Assembly (NCBI RefSeq): GCF_963682185.1
Contig: NZ_OY821667.1
Span: 1,098,109 to 1,162,108 of the forward strand
Reading direction: 5' to 3'
DNA: 64,000 nucleotides
From: an uncultured Cohaesibacter sp.
GTDB taxonomy: Bacteria; Pseudomonadota; Alphaproteobacteria; Rhizobiales; Cohaesibacteraceae
Part shown: positions 18,174 to 28,151 of the stretch, one piece after another
How the letters are laid out: the number at the start of each line of letters is the position of its first letter
Position numbering within the stretch: position 1 is the first letter of the stretch
Notes under the pieces: model-generated
Seen by the model: the letters and a program-made list of their open reading frames with translations, nothing else
The model's database searches: none
Told to the model about the DNA's origin: nothing
Made by a program: the position numbers and the translations under genes

Positions 18174-19472
18174 ATGGTTCAAGCATCGCAAGTAAAAGAT
18201 CTCGTCGCCCCGGTCAGCCTTCTCGATACGCTTAGGGCAATCGACGCCGGAACCCTCACCCCTGCACACTCTATAGAAACCTGCCTTCAGCGCCTCGCCC
18301 TTGTCGAGCAACAGATCCACGCCTTCGTCTCTATCAACGGTCACGCCGTGAATGAGGCCGCAGAAGCGAAAGGCCCTCTGGCCGGGATCGCACTTGCCGT
18401 CAAGGACATCTTCGAGACGCGATCGTTGGCGACCGAATATAACTCACCCATCTACCGGGGCCATGAACCGGTGCGCGATGCCGCTCTTGTGACCATGGCA
18501 AGAAATGTGGGCAGCACTGTGATTGGAAAATCCGTCACAACGGAATTTGCCTTCCTAGACCCAGGCCAAACCCGCAACCCGCACAATCCTGATCACACCC
18601 CCGGCGGCTCGTCATCAGGTTCAGCAGCGGCCGTGGCCGCTGGCGTGGCCCATTTGGCCTTGGGAACACAAACAGGTGGCTCCATCATTCGTCCGGCGGC
18701 CTACTGCGGTGTTACGGGCTATAAACCAAGCTACAGCCTTTTGCCAAAAGTCGGCATCAAGGATTTTTCCTGGACATTGGACACTGCGGGTCTCTTTGCC
18801 GCCAGGGTTGCCGATTGCGCCTTCGCTGCCTCGGCCATAACAGGACGCAATCTTCAAGTAGATCCGGATGCCAATTTCAAGCAGCCGACGCTGGGCATCA
18901 TTCGCTGTCGCACATGGCAGGAAGCCGATGCCGACTATGTCGCCCGCTTCGACGCGATGGTTGAAAGCCTCAAGCGCTTCGGAACGCCCGTTGTCGAGTT
19001 GGAACCAAGCGAGCATTTCCTCAGTGCTTTCAAAGCGCACCAGATCATTCAGGATTACGAGGCCTCACAGGCGCTGGCATGGGAGTACGCCAACCATGCT
19101 GACCAGTTAAGCCCACTGCTTAGGCAGACACTCGATTTTGCCCAGACCATCACGCCCTCGGATTATGATGAAGCCCTGATTTGTGCCCGCACTGCAAGAA
19201 GAGAACTTAGAGAAACGTTCGAGGACGTGGATGCGTTACTCAGTCTGTCCGCACCGGGCCCCGCTCCGGAAGGCCTTACCTCCACAGGTTCCCCCATATT
19301 CAACCGGATCTGGACCTTGCTTCATACACCCTGTGTCAATGTCACCGGGCTTGAGACAGAGGGCGGCTTGCCACTCGGTGTTCAGGTAATTGGACCGGAA
19401 GGCGAAGACCACACCACACTCCAGATCGCTCATTGGCTAGAAGGGGCCATCCTGCGCCATTTGAAGGGCTGA
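18174..19472 (+). CDS. Amidase signature family hydrolase
   Basis: 432 residues. The Ser-cisSer-Lys triad is visible: Lys in LAVKDIFET, cis-Ser in TQTGGSIIRPA and nucleophile region in GGSSSGSAAAVAAG. Homologues hydrolyse diverse amides or act in GatA-like complexes; a standalone gene without gatB/C suggests a catabolic amidase. AAAGG precedes the ATG. Divergent from the extensin-like gene with 77 bases between starts. Confidence 0.92.
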   Translation: MVQASQVKDLVAPVSLLDTLRAIDAGTLTPAHSIETCLQRLALVEQQIHAFVSINGHAVNEAAEAKGPLAGIALAVKDIFETRSLATEYNSPIYRGHEPVRDAALVTMARNVGSTVIGKSVTTEFAFLDPGQTRNPHNPDHTPGGSSSGSAAAVAAGVAHLALGTQTGGSIIRPAAYCGVTGYKPSYSLLPKVGIKDFSWTLDTAGLFAARVADCAFAASAITGRNLQVDPDANFKQPTLGIIRCRTWQEADADYVARFDAMVESLKRFGTPVVELEPSEHFLSAFKAHQIIQDYEASQALAWEYANHADQLSPLLRQTLDFAQTITPSDYDEALICARTARRELRETFEDVDALLSLSAPGPAPEGLTSTGSPIFNRIWTLLHTPCVNVTGLETEGGLPLGVQVIGPEGEDHTTLQIAHWLEGAILRHLKG

Positions 19473-19847
19473 AGCGAAAAGGCCAAAGCCCTATATGCCC
19501 AACACCACCTGCAAAAAGGATCGACGCCAAGGTCAATACGCTCCAATGCGCGCGCATTTTAGGCAAATCAAAGAACAAGAAATGAGCATATGTTCATTCC
19601 CTAAGCAGCGAAACGATGGGCAATTTTTACGATTTTACGCATGCTGCAACGCAATATTTGCTATCTTTCCCCTGTTTTTCTGTCACATGTTTGTCGCACG
19701 CGAACCCAAGGCGCCTCAAGGACTTATTCATAATTTGGTAACAAAGTTACCCCCCGTCTCTGCGCTGCATCAACTTTTTCATTTCGCGAATTTTGAAAGT
19801 TGCCGTAGACTTCACCTCATGAAGGAAAGGCTAGGAGGAGAGACTAT
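19473..19847. other. Intergenic region upstream of small membrane peptide gene
   Basis: 375 bases with no convincing gene. It is AT-rich toward the right end and should contain the promoter of the 25-residue peptide gene; no clear terminator for the amidase was found. Confidence 0.45.
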
Positions 19848-19925
19848 ATGGTCAAATCTATGAACATTGTAATTGTTTGTGCGGCCTTTGTATTCATCGC
19901 TGCTATTGTCGTTGGCATTATTTGA
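19848..19925 (+). CDS. 25-residue single-span membrane peptide
   Basis: Small ORF starting MVKSMNIVIV and ending IVVGII, with AGGAGGAGAG 6-12 bases upstream, one of the strongest ribosome sites in the window. After a short basic/polar N-tail the remainder (about residues 6-25) is one uninterrupted hydrophobic helix, so it is expected in the inner membrane. The unit is closed by the strong terminator at 20011-20045 and stands alone between an amidase and metH. Similar tiny alphaproteobacterial peptides exist next to oxidase genes, but no such gene is here. No function can be assigned. Confidence 0.6.
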   Translation: MVKSMNIVIVCAAFVFIAAIVVGII

Positions 19926-20010
19926 GGAGGAGGCAACGGCGATTGCGCTAGGCAGTGAGGCTGTCTTGCTCATACCCTTGAAAAGACGCAACTTTATTCG
20001 CCAGCACGCG

Positions 20011-20045
20011 AGTAAAAAAGCCGGGCATTGCCCGGCTTTTTTACT
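20011..20045. terminator. Strong bidirectional terminator
   Basis: Perfect 16-bp arms (AGTAAAAAAGCCGGGC / GCCCGGCTTTTTTACT) around a 3-base loop, with T6 on either strand. It ends the small peptide unit on + and the metH transcript on minus. Confidence 0.92.
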
Positions 20046-20119
20046 TTGTGAATACTTGGCTGGAAATCCGCTTTCCGATCTGAGGCCTGTCTTTGCAATT
20101 GAGACCAAGCCTCCTACCA

Positions 20120-23100
20120 TCAGGCCCTGTAATTCAGGATAGGGGCCAGCCATTTTTCGGCTTCTTCCAAGCTCCATCCCTTGCGCTCTGCGTAATCGGC
20201 AACTTGATCTTTCTCGATCTTGCCAACGCCGAAATAGTAGCTATCAGGATGCGCGATATAGATCCCTGAAACAGCTGAGCCGGGCATCATGGCGCAGCTT
20301 TCAGTCAGCTTGATCCCTGTCTGGGCCTCTGCGTCAAGCAGAGTGAAGAGTGTCCGCTTTTCAGTGTGATCCGGCTGGGCCGGATAGCCCGGAGCTGGAC
20401 GGATACCATCATACCGCTCTTCGATAATTTCCTGATTGCCGAGCGTTTCATCAGAAGCATACCCCCAGAATTCTCTGCGCACTCTTGCATGCATCAACTC
20501 TGCAAAGGCTTCAGCCAGACGATCCGCCAGAGCCTGCAGCAGGATCTTGGAATAGTCATCACCCGCCGCGTCAAACGCCTTGGCATACTCTTCCTCACCA
20601 AAGCCTGACGATACCGCAAAGCCACCGATATAATCTGCAATGCCGCTGTCGGCCGGAGCGATAAAATCACCCATGGCAACACGGGCACGCGCCGTCCGTC
20701 CCGCCATTTGCTGACGCAAACCATAGAAGCGAGCCGCTTCCTGCACCCGGTTATCATCGGTATAGACAACGATATCGTCGCCCACGCTATTGGCCGGCCA
20801 CAACCCGATCACAGCCCGCGCCGTCAGCCATTTTTCCTCAACGATCTTCTTGAGCATGGCCTGCGCATCATTGAACAGGCCGGTCGCAGCCTCGCCATAG
20901 ACATCATCCTCGAGAATGGCCGGATAGCGTCCTTTCATCTCCCAGGTTGAGAAGAAAGGTGTCCAGTCGATAAAGGGCACCAGATCAGCCAGATCATAGC
21001 TTTCGAAACACTTCGTACCAATAAAGCTTGGCTTGGTGGGCTTGTAGGCGTCCCAGTCAATCTTGAAGGCATTCTCACGCGCCTTGTCGAGCGTCAGACG
21101 GTTTTTCTTATCCTGAGCCGCCTCATGTTTGCTGCGCACCTGAATATAGGTGTTCTTGATATCGGCCACATATTCCGATTTTTCCCGTGACAGGAGCCGC
21201 GTAGCCACACCAACTGCGCGGCTGGCATCGGTCACATAAATCGTCTGACCATTGTCATAATTTGGATCGATCTTCACCGCTGTATGCACCTGAGAGGTGG
21301 TTGCGCCACCAATCAGCAAAGGCTGGTCAAAGCCCTCGCGCTGCAACTCCGCTGCCACATGGCACATTTCGTCAAGCGAAGGCGTGATCAGACCGGAAAG
21401 ACCGATGATATCGACCTTTTCCCGACGTGCAGCCTCAAGGATGTCATTGGCAGGCACCATGACACCCAGATCGACCACCTCATAGCCGTTACACTGCAGC
21501 ACAACGCCCACAATATTCTTGCCGATGTCATGCACGTCGCCCTTAACGGTCGCCATCAGCACCTTACCAGCGCTCTGGTGATCGCCGTCCTGTTCTTCTT
21601 CCATGAAAGGCATCAGATAGGCGACGGCCTTTTTCATCACGCGTGCGGATTTGACCACCTGCGGCAGGAACATCTTGCCATCGCCGAACAGATCGCCAAC
21701 CACATTCATGCCGTCCATAAGTGGCCCCTCGATCACATCAAGCGTGCGGGTCGCCTTTTGGCGAGCTTCCTCAACATCTTCCTCGACATAATCATTGATG
21801 CCCTTGACCAGCGCATGCTCAAGCCGCTTTTCAACCGGAAGCTCACGCCAGGCCAGATCAGCCACCTTGTGTTCGCCCTTCTGGTTCAGATAGCGCTCGG
21901 CGATCTCCAGAAGACGATCCGTCGCATCATCGCGCCGGTTCATGACGACATCTTCAATGCGCTCCAGCAGCTCCTTGTCGATCTGATCATAGACCATCAG
22001 CTGACCGGCATTGACGATGGACATATCAAGCCCGACCTTGATGGCGTGATAGAGAAACACCGAATGCATCGCCTCACGCACGAGATTGTTGCCGCGGAAG
22101 GAGAAAGACAGGTTCGACAAGCCGCCGGAAACATGGGCGTGGGGCAGATTCTCACGAATCCACTTGGTCGCATTTATGAAATCAACGCCATAATTATTAT
22201 GCTCTTCAATACCGGTAGCAACGGCAAATACGTTCGGGTCAAAGATGATGTCTTCAGGTGGGAAGCCGACCTCATTGACCAGAATGTCGTAGCTCTTCTT
22301 GCAGATGTTGATCTTGCGCTCGTAGCTATCCGCCTGCCCGTCTTCATCAAACGCCATGACAACCACAGCTGCGCCATAGCGCAGAATGGTCTGGGCATGT
22401 TCAACAAAGGCCTCTTTACCTTCCTTCATGGAGATGGAGTTGACGACAGACTTGCCCTGCAGACATTTGAGCCCAGCTTCGATCACGCTCCATTTGGAGC
22501 TGTCCACCATCACAGGCACGCGGGAGATATCCGGCTCGGACACAATGAGATTGAGGAAGGTCACCATTGCTTCTTCTGAATCAAGCAATCCCTCATCCAT
22601 ATTCACATCGATGATCTGTGCCCCGTTTTCCACCTGTTGGCGCGCCACATCAAGCGCAGCTTCATAATCGCCTACCTTGATCAGACGCCGGAATTTGGCA
22701 GATCCGGTCACGTTGGTGCGCTCACCAATATTGACGAAATTGGTCTCAGGCGTCAGCGTGAAAGGTTCAAGACCGGACAGACGCATATAGGGTTGAATAT
22801 CTGGGATCTTGCGAGGAGAATGGCTCTTCACTTTTTCCGCGATGGCCCGAATATGATCCGGCGTGGTACCACAACAGCCTCCGACAATATTGACCAGACC
22901 ATCCCGCGCAAAACCATCCAGCGTACTAGCCATGTGTTCAGGCGTTTCGTCATATTCACCAAATTCATTCGGCAATCCGGCGTTCGGATAGGTCGAAACA
23001 TGAGTATTGGCCACTCGTGACAGCGCATCCACATATTGGCGCAACTCTTCTGCGCCCAAGGCACAGTTCAGCCCAATGGCAAAAGGCTTTACATGACGCA

Positions 23101-23818
23101 CGGAGTGATAGAATGCCTCCGCCGTCTGGCCAGAAAGCGTGCGGCCCGATTTATCGGTAATGGTGCCTGAGATGATCACCGGCCAGCGCATGCCGCGCTC
23201 TTCGAATTCCTCTTCAATGGCATAAAGCGCTGCCTTGGCATTCAGCGTATCGAAAATAGTCTCGACAGCGAGAGCATCTGCGCCACCATCAAGAAGACCT
23301 CGCGCGGCTTCACGATAAGCATCCCTGAGCTGGTCGAATGTCACGCCGCGGTAGCCGGGATTGTTCACATCGGGAGAAATCGAGGCCGTACGATTCGTCG
23401 GCCCCATGGCACCGAGCACAAAACAACGCCGTCCAGGCTCTTTGGCTTCCACATCCAAGGCTGCTTCCTTGGCTATCTTGGCGCTTTCGAAATTGATCTC
23501 ATAGGCCAGATGGCCCATAGCATAATCAGCCTGAGCGATGACCGTCGCCGAGAATGTATTCGTTCCGGCAAAATCGGCTCCGGCTTCGAAATACTGTCTG
23601 TGAATGTCTCGGATGGCTTCAGGCTTGGTGATCGACAGAAGGTCGTTGTTGCCCTTCAGATCCTGGTTCCACGTCTTGAAACGCTCCCCCCGAAAATCAT
23701 CCTCTGTCAGCCCCAACCGCTGAATCATCGTCCCCATGGCACCATCAAATATGAGGATTCGCTCAGCAGCCAGCTTGAGCAGCTGTTCATAAGAGGGGCT
23801 TAATGGCAAGATCGACAT
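20120..23818 (-). CDS. metH: Cobalamin-dependent methionine synthase
   Basis: Methylates homocysteine from methyl-tetrahydrofolate via methylcobalamin. 1232 residues with the full four-module layout: homocysteine domain (about 15-330; [10 protein letters not shown] and zinc-site [11 protein letters not shown]), pterin domain (about 355-620; [14 protein letters not shown]), cobalamin domain (about 650-890; [10 protein letters not shown] with the axial His near 763), and C-terminal SAM-dependent reactivation domain ([15 protein letters not shown]). AAGGA precedes the ATG. It follows metF after 104 bases and is probably under the SahR-like regulator upstream. Confidence 0.98.
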   Translation of the reverse strand: MSILPLSPSYEQLLKLAAERILIFDGAMGTMIQRLGLTEDDFRGERFKTWNQDLKGNNDLLSITKPEAIRDIHRQYFEAGADFAGTNTFSATVIAQADYAMGHLAYEINFESAKIAKEAALDVEAKEPGRRCFVLGAMGPTNRTASISPDVNNPGYRGVTFDQLRDAYREAARGLLDGGADALAVETIFDTLNAKAALYAIEEEFEERGMRWPVIISGTITDKSGRTLSGQTAEAFYHSVRHVKPFAIGLNCALGAEELRQYVDALSRVANTHVSTYPNAGLPNEFGEYDETPEHMASTLDGFARDGLVNIVGGCCGTTPDHIRAIAEKVKSHSPRKIPDIQPYMRLSGLEPFTLTPETNFVNIGERTNVTGSAKFRRLIKVGDYEAALDVARQQVENGAQIIDVNMDEGLLDSEEAMVTFLNLIVSEPDISRVPVMVDSSKWSVIEAGLKCLQGKSVVNSISMKEGKEAFVEHAQTILRYGAAVVVMAFDEDGQADSYERKINICKKSYDILVNEVGFPPEDIIFDPNVFAVATGIEEHNNYGVDFINATKWIRENLPHAHVSGGLSNLSFSFRGNNLVREAMHSVFLYHAIKVGLDMSIVNAGQLMVYDQIDKELLERIEDVVMNRRDDATDRLLEIAERYLNQKGEHKVADLAWRELPVEKRLEHALVKGINDYVEEDVEEARQKATRTLDVIEGPLMDGMNVVGDLFGDGKMFLPQVVKSARVMKKAVAYLMPFMEEEQDGDHQSAGKVLMATVKGDVHDIGKNIVGVVLQCNGYEVVDLGVMVPANDILEAARREKVDIIGLSGLITPSLDEMCHVAAELQREGFDQPLLIGGATTSQVHTAVKIDPNYDNGQTIYVTDASRAVGVATRLLSREKSEYVADIKNTYIQVRSKHEAAQDKKNRLTLDKARENAFKIDWDAYKPTKPSFIGTKCFESYDLADLVPFIDWTPFFSTWEMKGRYPAILEDDVYGEAATGLFNDAQAMLKKIVEEKWLTARAVIGLWPANSVGDDIVVYTDDNRVQEAARFYGLRQQMAGRTARARVAMGDFIAPADSGIADYIGGFAVSSGFGEEEYAKAFDAAGDDYSKILLQALADRLAEAFAELMHARVRREFWGYASDETLGNQEIIEERYDGIRPAPGYPAQPDHTEKRTLFTLLDAEAQTGIKLTESCAMMPGSAVSGIYIAHPDSYYFGVGKIEKDQVADYAERKGWSLEEAEKWLAPILNYRA

Positions 23819-23922
23819 GCTCGAATTTCCTTAACGTCAAAAGGGCGGAGCGGACGGTTTGTCCTCTCAACGGGTCCCCGAATAGCTCAAAGATAGCTTA
23901 GTCCTGAATTATTGCTGAGGTC

Positions 23923-24840
23923 TTATGCCTTGGCCGGACGCATGCCAAGCATATGGCAGATCGCATAAGACAGGTTCGCCCGGTTCATGGTGTAGAAATG
24001 GAAGTCGTCCACCCCGCGCGAACGCAGATTTTCCACCTGCTCGGCAGCAACAGCAGCAGCCACCAGACGATGGGTTTCGGGATCGTCTTCCAACCCTTCA
24101 AACCGGTTGGCGAGCCATTGCGGCACACTTGCCCCTGTGCGAGAGGCAAAACCGGCCATCTGAACGAAGTTATGGATCGGCAGAATGCCCGGCACGATCG
24201 GAATGAAAATACCGGCACGTCTGACCCGCTCCACATAGGCTTCATAATGGTCGTTATCAAAGAAAAACTGCGTGATCGCGCGGGTTGCCCCCGCATCCAC
24301 CTTCTGGCGCAGCATTTCGATATCTGTTGCGAAGTCCGGGCTTTCGGGGTGCTTTTCCGGATAGGCGGAAACAGACACCTCGAAATCACCAATACGCTTG
24401 ATGCCAGCCACGAGGTCTGCGGCGTTGATATAGCCACCCTCATGAGGCACATATTTCTCGCCCACACCGGCGGCGGGGTCACCGCGCAGGGCAACAATAT
24501 GGGTTACGCCCACTTCGGCATAAGAGCGCACAACGGCGTCCACTTCTTCACGCGTGGCGCTCACGCATGTCAAATGGGCCGCAGCCGGAATGCCGGCTTC
24601 CTTGATGATCCGCTCAACGGTGGCGTGGGTGCGCTCGCGCGTCGAACCGCCAGCCCCGTAGGTGACGGAAACGAATTCTGGCTGCAGAGGCGCAAGGCGC
24701 TCAACGCTGGCCCAGAGATTTTCTTCCATTTTCGGCGTCTTGGGCGGAAAGAACTCAAAAGACACATTCAGTTTGTGCGTTTCCTTACTGCGGCGGCCGC
24801 TGGGTTCTGCGTTATGGCTCATAATTTTTCTCTCATTCAC
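23923..24840 (-). CDS. metF: Methylenetetrahydrofolate reductase
   Basis: FAD enzyme that makes 5-methyl-THF for MetH. 305 residues, TIM barrel: SFEFFPPKTPKMEENLW, SVTYGAGGSTRERTH, VALRGDPAAG and ITQFFFDNDHY are family signatures. A second ATG six codons inside (24822) is a possible start. It lies 76 bases after the ArsR-methyltransferase gene and before metH, giving a regulator-metF-metH order. Confidence 0.97.
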   Translation of the reverse strand: MNERKIMSHNAEPSGRRSKETHKLNVSFEFFPPKTPKMEENLWASVERLAPLQPEFVSVTYGAGGSTRERTHATVERIIKEAGIPAAAHLTCVSATREEVDAVVRSYAEVGVTHIVALRGDPAAGVGEKYVPHEGGYINAADLVAGIKRIGDFEVSVSAYPEKHPESPDFATDIEMLRQKVDAGATRAITQFFFDNDHYEAYVERVRRAGIFIPIVPGILPIHNFVQMAGFASRTGASVPQWLANRFEGLEDDPETHRLVAAAVAAEQVENLRSRGVDDFHFYTMNRANLSYAICHMLGMRPAKA

Positions 24841-24916
24841 GCTGGCTGTCTCCGGGAGGCAGAGCGCCGCGTTGTTTCATACTGTCGAATGTCTTTGGGA
24901 CTTCAGAAGGCTCTGT

Positions 24917-25909
24917 TCAGTCTGTTTCTTTTGCGACAACCAAGCCGTCGGTCTTTTCAGCCAGCCAGATCGAAACGGTCAGGGCTTCTCCGGCCAAAGC
25001 CGGATCATGTCCCTCATATCCAAGATCTCTGGCCAGCGTCACGGAGAAGCCGGCCTCCTGCATCCAGCGGCGCATGGCATCTTGGGAGAAGCCCAATCGC
25101 CTGTGCGCGTGATCCTTTCTCAAAAATTCATGGTCATGCGGCGCAAAGTCAACAACAAGAATGCGCCCGCCCGGCAGCAAAACCCGTCCCGCTTCCTGCA
25201 AGGCAGCCGAAGGGTCATCGAGATAATGCAGAACCTGATGAATGGTAATAAGGTCAAACTTGCGATCCAGCGTAGCCAGATCGAGCAAGTCGCCCTGCTG
25301 AACATGCAGATGACCATGATTTGGTCCATCCAGCCGCGAGCGGGCGATCGCCAGCATCGAGCGGTTGGAATCCAGCCCCAAGCCGTCGCGGCATCGATCC
25401 GCCAGCAAAGACAGAATGCTGCCAGTCCCCGTACCCAGATCAAGCAACTGGCTGATCTCCTGATCGCCCAAGGCTTCCAGAATGGCCCGCTCGACCGCGC
25501 TTTCAGGCACATGCATGGCGCGCAACTCGTCCCAGCGATCGGCATTCTGCTTGAAATAGTCCGTGGCCTGCTGGGCGTTGGCTTCCTTGATCTGCCTAAG
25601 CCTGTCCTTATCGCGCAGGATCATGGCGTCTTGCTGATCAAGATGACGCAGGGCTGCCGAAATGAGATCGCCCTTGGCTTTATCCCGCGTCAGGCAATAA
25701 TAGACCCATGCCCCTTCGGGCAGGCGCTCCACTAGGCCTGATTCATAAAGCAGCTTCAGATGGCGCGAAATGCGCGGCTGGCTCTGATGCAGGATGGCTG
25801 TCAGGTCCTTGACCGAAAGATCCCCTTCGGCAAGCAGCGCCAACAAGCGCAGACGGGTCGGCTCCCCGCTCGCTTTCAACAATCCAACGATTTCATCCAA
25901 TGACAACAT
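24917..25909 (-). CDS. ArsR-type regulator fused to SAM-dependent methyltransferase domain (SahR-like)
   Basis: 330 residues. N-terminal ArsR winged helix (about 1-85; GEPTRLRLLALLAEGDLSVKDLTAILHQSQPRISRHLKLL), then a class I methyltransferase fold with LLDLGTGTGSILSLLADR near residue 155. Known SahR regulators of the SAM cycle have this architecture in alphaproteobacteria and respond to S-adenosylhomocysteine; the position before metF-metH fits. The 16-bp palindrome at 25927-25942, 18 bases from the start, is the likely autoregulatory operator. Whether the methyltransferase domain is catalytic is unknown. Confidence 0.88.
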   Translation of the reverse strand: MLSLDEIVGLLKASGEPTRLRLLALLAEGDLSVKDLTAILHQSQPRISRHLKLLYESGLVERLPEGAWVYYCLTRDKAKGDLISAALRHLDQQDAMILRDKDRLRQIKEANAQQATDYFKQNADRWDELRAMHVPESAVERAILEALGDQEISQLLDLGTGTGSILSLLADRCRDGLGLDSNRSMLAIARSRLDGPNHGHLHVQQGDLLDLATLDRKFDLITIHQVLHYLDDPSAALQEAGRVLLPGGRILVVDFAPHDHEFLRKDHAHRRLGFSQDAMRRWMQEAGFSVTLARDLGYEGHDPALAGEALTVSIWLAEKTDGLVVAKETD

Positions 25910-25926
25910 GCCAGAACCTCAAAGAT

Positions 25927-25942
25927 ATAAAGATATCTTTAT
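25927..25942. promoter_or_regulatory. Perfect palindrome, likely SahR-like operator
   Basis: ATAAAGATATCTTTAT is a perfect 16-bp palindrome 18 bases upstream of the ArsR-methyltransferase start, with a further overlapping AAAGATAT at 25921. Role as repressor site for the regulator-metF-metH run is inferred from position and symmetry. Confidence 0.7.
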
Positions 25943-26123
25943 GACATAAAAACGCGAAACACAAGAGCAGCAAGCATGCGCTATCCACCATTTCAGACCG
26001 CAAACAGGTCCAAAGCACGCATAGTCAACAAGATTTTCGTAAAATCAAAAGGGAGAGGGATGAACCTCTTCAGGATAGACAATCAGCCATCACCGGATTA
26101 TCAGACATCGGAGCCTTGCCCCA

Positions 26124-26564
26124 TCAAGCCTTTTGCGTGGCCTCAAAAGCCATTTCCGCCACCCGGGGCACATCTTCGCTGGTTGCCAGATCGAACCATG
26201 GCAGATCATCGGCGTGATACCATTCCGCCTCAAGGGCATCATCCCCGGCGACGGGCTCCCCTTCCTGCCATTCGCACAGGACAGCGACCATCACATAATG
26301 AAATTGCAATCGCTTGGACTGATCGCGAGAAAAGGACTCAAGCGTCGTCAGAATGCGATCCGCACGCGCACGAATGCCGGTTTCTTCAAACAGCTCCCGC
26401 TGGGCAGCCATTTCCAGTGTTTCCCCGAATTCCACCTTACCGCCAGGAAACCCCCATTTGCCAGCATCAGGCGGATTGGCGCGCCTGACCAGCAGAATAT
26501 GACGTCCCTTGACCACCAGACTGAGCACAGCGACGCGCGGCTTTTGTTTCTGATTATCATTCAT
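26124..26564 (-). CDS. Nudix hydrolase
   Basis: 146 residues. The Nudix box is complete: GKVEFGETLEMAAQRELFEETGI (Gx5Ex7REUxEExGU). The short N-terminal strand region (VAVLSLVVKGRHILLVRRANPP) and length fit small housecleaning pyrophosphatases of the ADP-ribose/MutT-like type. Substrate unknown. Stands alone; gapR lies 85 bases upstream on the same strand. Confidence 0.9.
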   Translation of the reverse strand: MNDNQKQKPRVAVLSLVVKGRHILLVRRANPPDAGKWGFPGGKVEFGETLEMAAQRELFEETGIRARADRILTTLESFSRDQSKRLQFHYVMVAVLCEWQEGEPVAGDDALEAEWYHADDLPWFDLATSEDVPRVAEMAFEATQKA

Positions 26565-26649
26565 GAAAAAGACGCCAAAGAACGGGACAAGAATAGACTT
26601 CCAGAGAATATGGCCGATCTCACAGACCGGCCATACAATATTTCATGGA

Positions 26650-26907
26650 TTACTCGCCGCTTGGCGCCATACCCAAAGCATGTAGATACAGATCCAGCAA
26701 AGCTTCCATTTCCTGCCGCTCATTGCTGTCCTGTTTGCGCATGCGCACGACCTGACGCATCACCTTGACGTCATAGCCATTGCCCTTGGCCTCTGCATAA
26801 ACGTCCTTGATATCGTCCGAGATCGCCTTCTTTTCTTCTTCCAGTCGCTCGATACGCTCCACAAAAGCACGCAACTGATCAGCGGCGACACCACCAGTAT
26901 TTGACAT
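26650..26907 (-). CDS. gapR: GapR, DUF2312 nucleoid-associated protein
   Basis: 85 residues, nearly all helical: [48 protein letters not shown] is the DUF2312 signature. In Caulobacter GapR clamps over-twisted AT-rich DNA ahead of replication and transcription. Found almost only in Alphaproteobacteria. GGAGTAGGGA stands directly before the ATG. A hairpin at 26609-26635 lies after the stop. Confidence 0.93.
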   Translation of the reverse strand: MSNTGGVAADQLRAFVERIERLEEEKKAISDDIKDVYAEAKGNGYDVKVMRQVVRMRKQDSNERQEMEALLDLYLHALGMAPSGE

Positions 26908-27682
26908 TCCCTACTCCAATATTGGGTTCTGAAGTCTGCTTATGGGCCTATGGCGCCACAAGCAGCTTCTCTTAACCGCTCTCTAACCAAATTCTATTGC
27001 GACAAGATTAACACGCGCCATAGCGGCGAGAACAAGGCCACATTGATCCAGACCCTAAACCAGTCCCCAACTCTGGAAAACATCAGGATTGAAAAATGGA
27101 ATCTGGACACCTGAACAAAGCCCAGTGTCCGTTAGACACCACCACAAGCCCGCCCATCATCCTGATCCATGGCATACATAGCCACCATGATCATAAAGGC
27201 GCGATCTTTCGCAGGGGCACATAATAGCCAGCATGATGTGCAGAACAAGCATCAATTTGGTCAAATCCCAATTCACCGCCCCAATTTACGCAAAGTCCCC
27301 AAGCAATCTTGCCTCTTCAGCCTAGCCAACGCATTAGACGAAAGGTCGAGATTGCTTACCCCTTTTTGACCCTACTATAATGCCTCCATTCAAGTCATAA
27401 TACCGTCAACATACACCGCTATTCGTGCGAGGACCCTTGTGAAATTCTCTGTTAGAGCGAGCAAACGCAAAGACCGGATTTCCGCGAGCCACTGTTTCAG
27501 CCCCCTGTCTATATGCAAGCAAAAAGGTCTCAAGTAGAAGAACAGACAAAGAGCTGGATAACTCCCTCTCCATCATGTCAAAAAAATTCTACTAATGTAG
27601 GATATATACATTGACAATAGATGCATGAAACGCGAAACAGTTGGCGGCTCTCCTAAAAAAAGAAAAGACGATACCGAGCCCC
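26908..27682. other. Long intergenic region between gapR and DUF1036 gene
   Basis: 775 bases without a convincing gene on either strand. A possible 32-codon frame from GTG 27438 with GAGGA upstream was seen but has no recognizable features. No tRNA or known RNA family was recognised. It must hold the gapR promoter and that of the DUF1036-pyk unit. Confidence 0.45.
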
Positions 27683-28141
27683 ATGTTTAATTGGAAACAA
27701 AAAGCAAAGATGATTGCTCGATGCCTTGCTTCTATCAAAGGCAAGACATTGGCTCTGACCACGATGCTCCTGGTAGCAAGCAGCCTTGATGCAGCGGCAG
27801 ACCTTCGGGTTTGCAACAAGACAAGCAGCACAGTCGGACTGGCTATTGGATACGAGTTGAAAGGTGAATGGATCAGCGAAGGCTGGTGGAATCTGGACCC
27901 GGAAAAATGCGAGACGGTGCTCAAGGGCCTGCTCGTCAAAACCCGCTATCTCATTCACGCCATAGACTACGACAAGGGCGGTCAGTGGAACGGCGATTCA
28001 TTCATGTGCACACAGGATCTTGAATTCAAGATCAAAGGCACACAGGAATGCGTTGCAAGAGGATTTGAACGCACCGGCTTTTTCGAAGTGGATACGGCCG
28101 GAAAACAAGATTATACGGTTCAATTGACCGATCAAGAATAG
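27683..28141 (+). CDS. DUF1036 family secreted protein
   Basis: 152 residues. A basic N-tail and hydrophobic stretch (TLALTTMLLVASSLDAAA) form a Sec signal; the mature part begins DLRVCNKTSSTVGLAIGY, followed by WWNLDPEKCETVLKG, all DUF1036 marks, with several Cys suited to disulfides in the periplasm. Function unknown. It ends ten bases before pyruvate kinase, an association common in Hyphomicrobiales. A second ATG at 27710 with GGAAAC upstream may be the real start. Confidence 0.85.
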   Translation: MFNWKQKAKMIARCLASIKGKTLALTTMLLVASSLDAAADLRVCNKTSSTVGLAIGYELKGEWISEGWWNLDPEKCETVLKGLLVKTRYLIHAIDYDKGGQWNGDSFMCTQDLEFKIKGTQECVARGFERTGFFEVDTAGKQDYTVQLTDQE

Positions 28142-28151
28142 GGAAACTGTC

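Noticed and set aside
19936-20010. Second small ORF behind GAGGAGGAGG at 19923-19933
   Set aside because: No ATG, GTG or TTG at suitable distance gives an open frame; the TTG meets a stop after two codons.
27438-27536. 32-codon GTG frame in the gapR-DUF1036 gap
   Set aside because: GAGGA lies upstream, but the product is basic, low-complexity and unsupported by neighbours.
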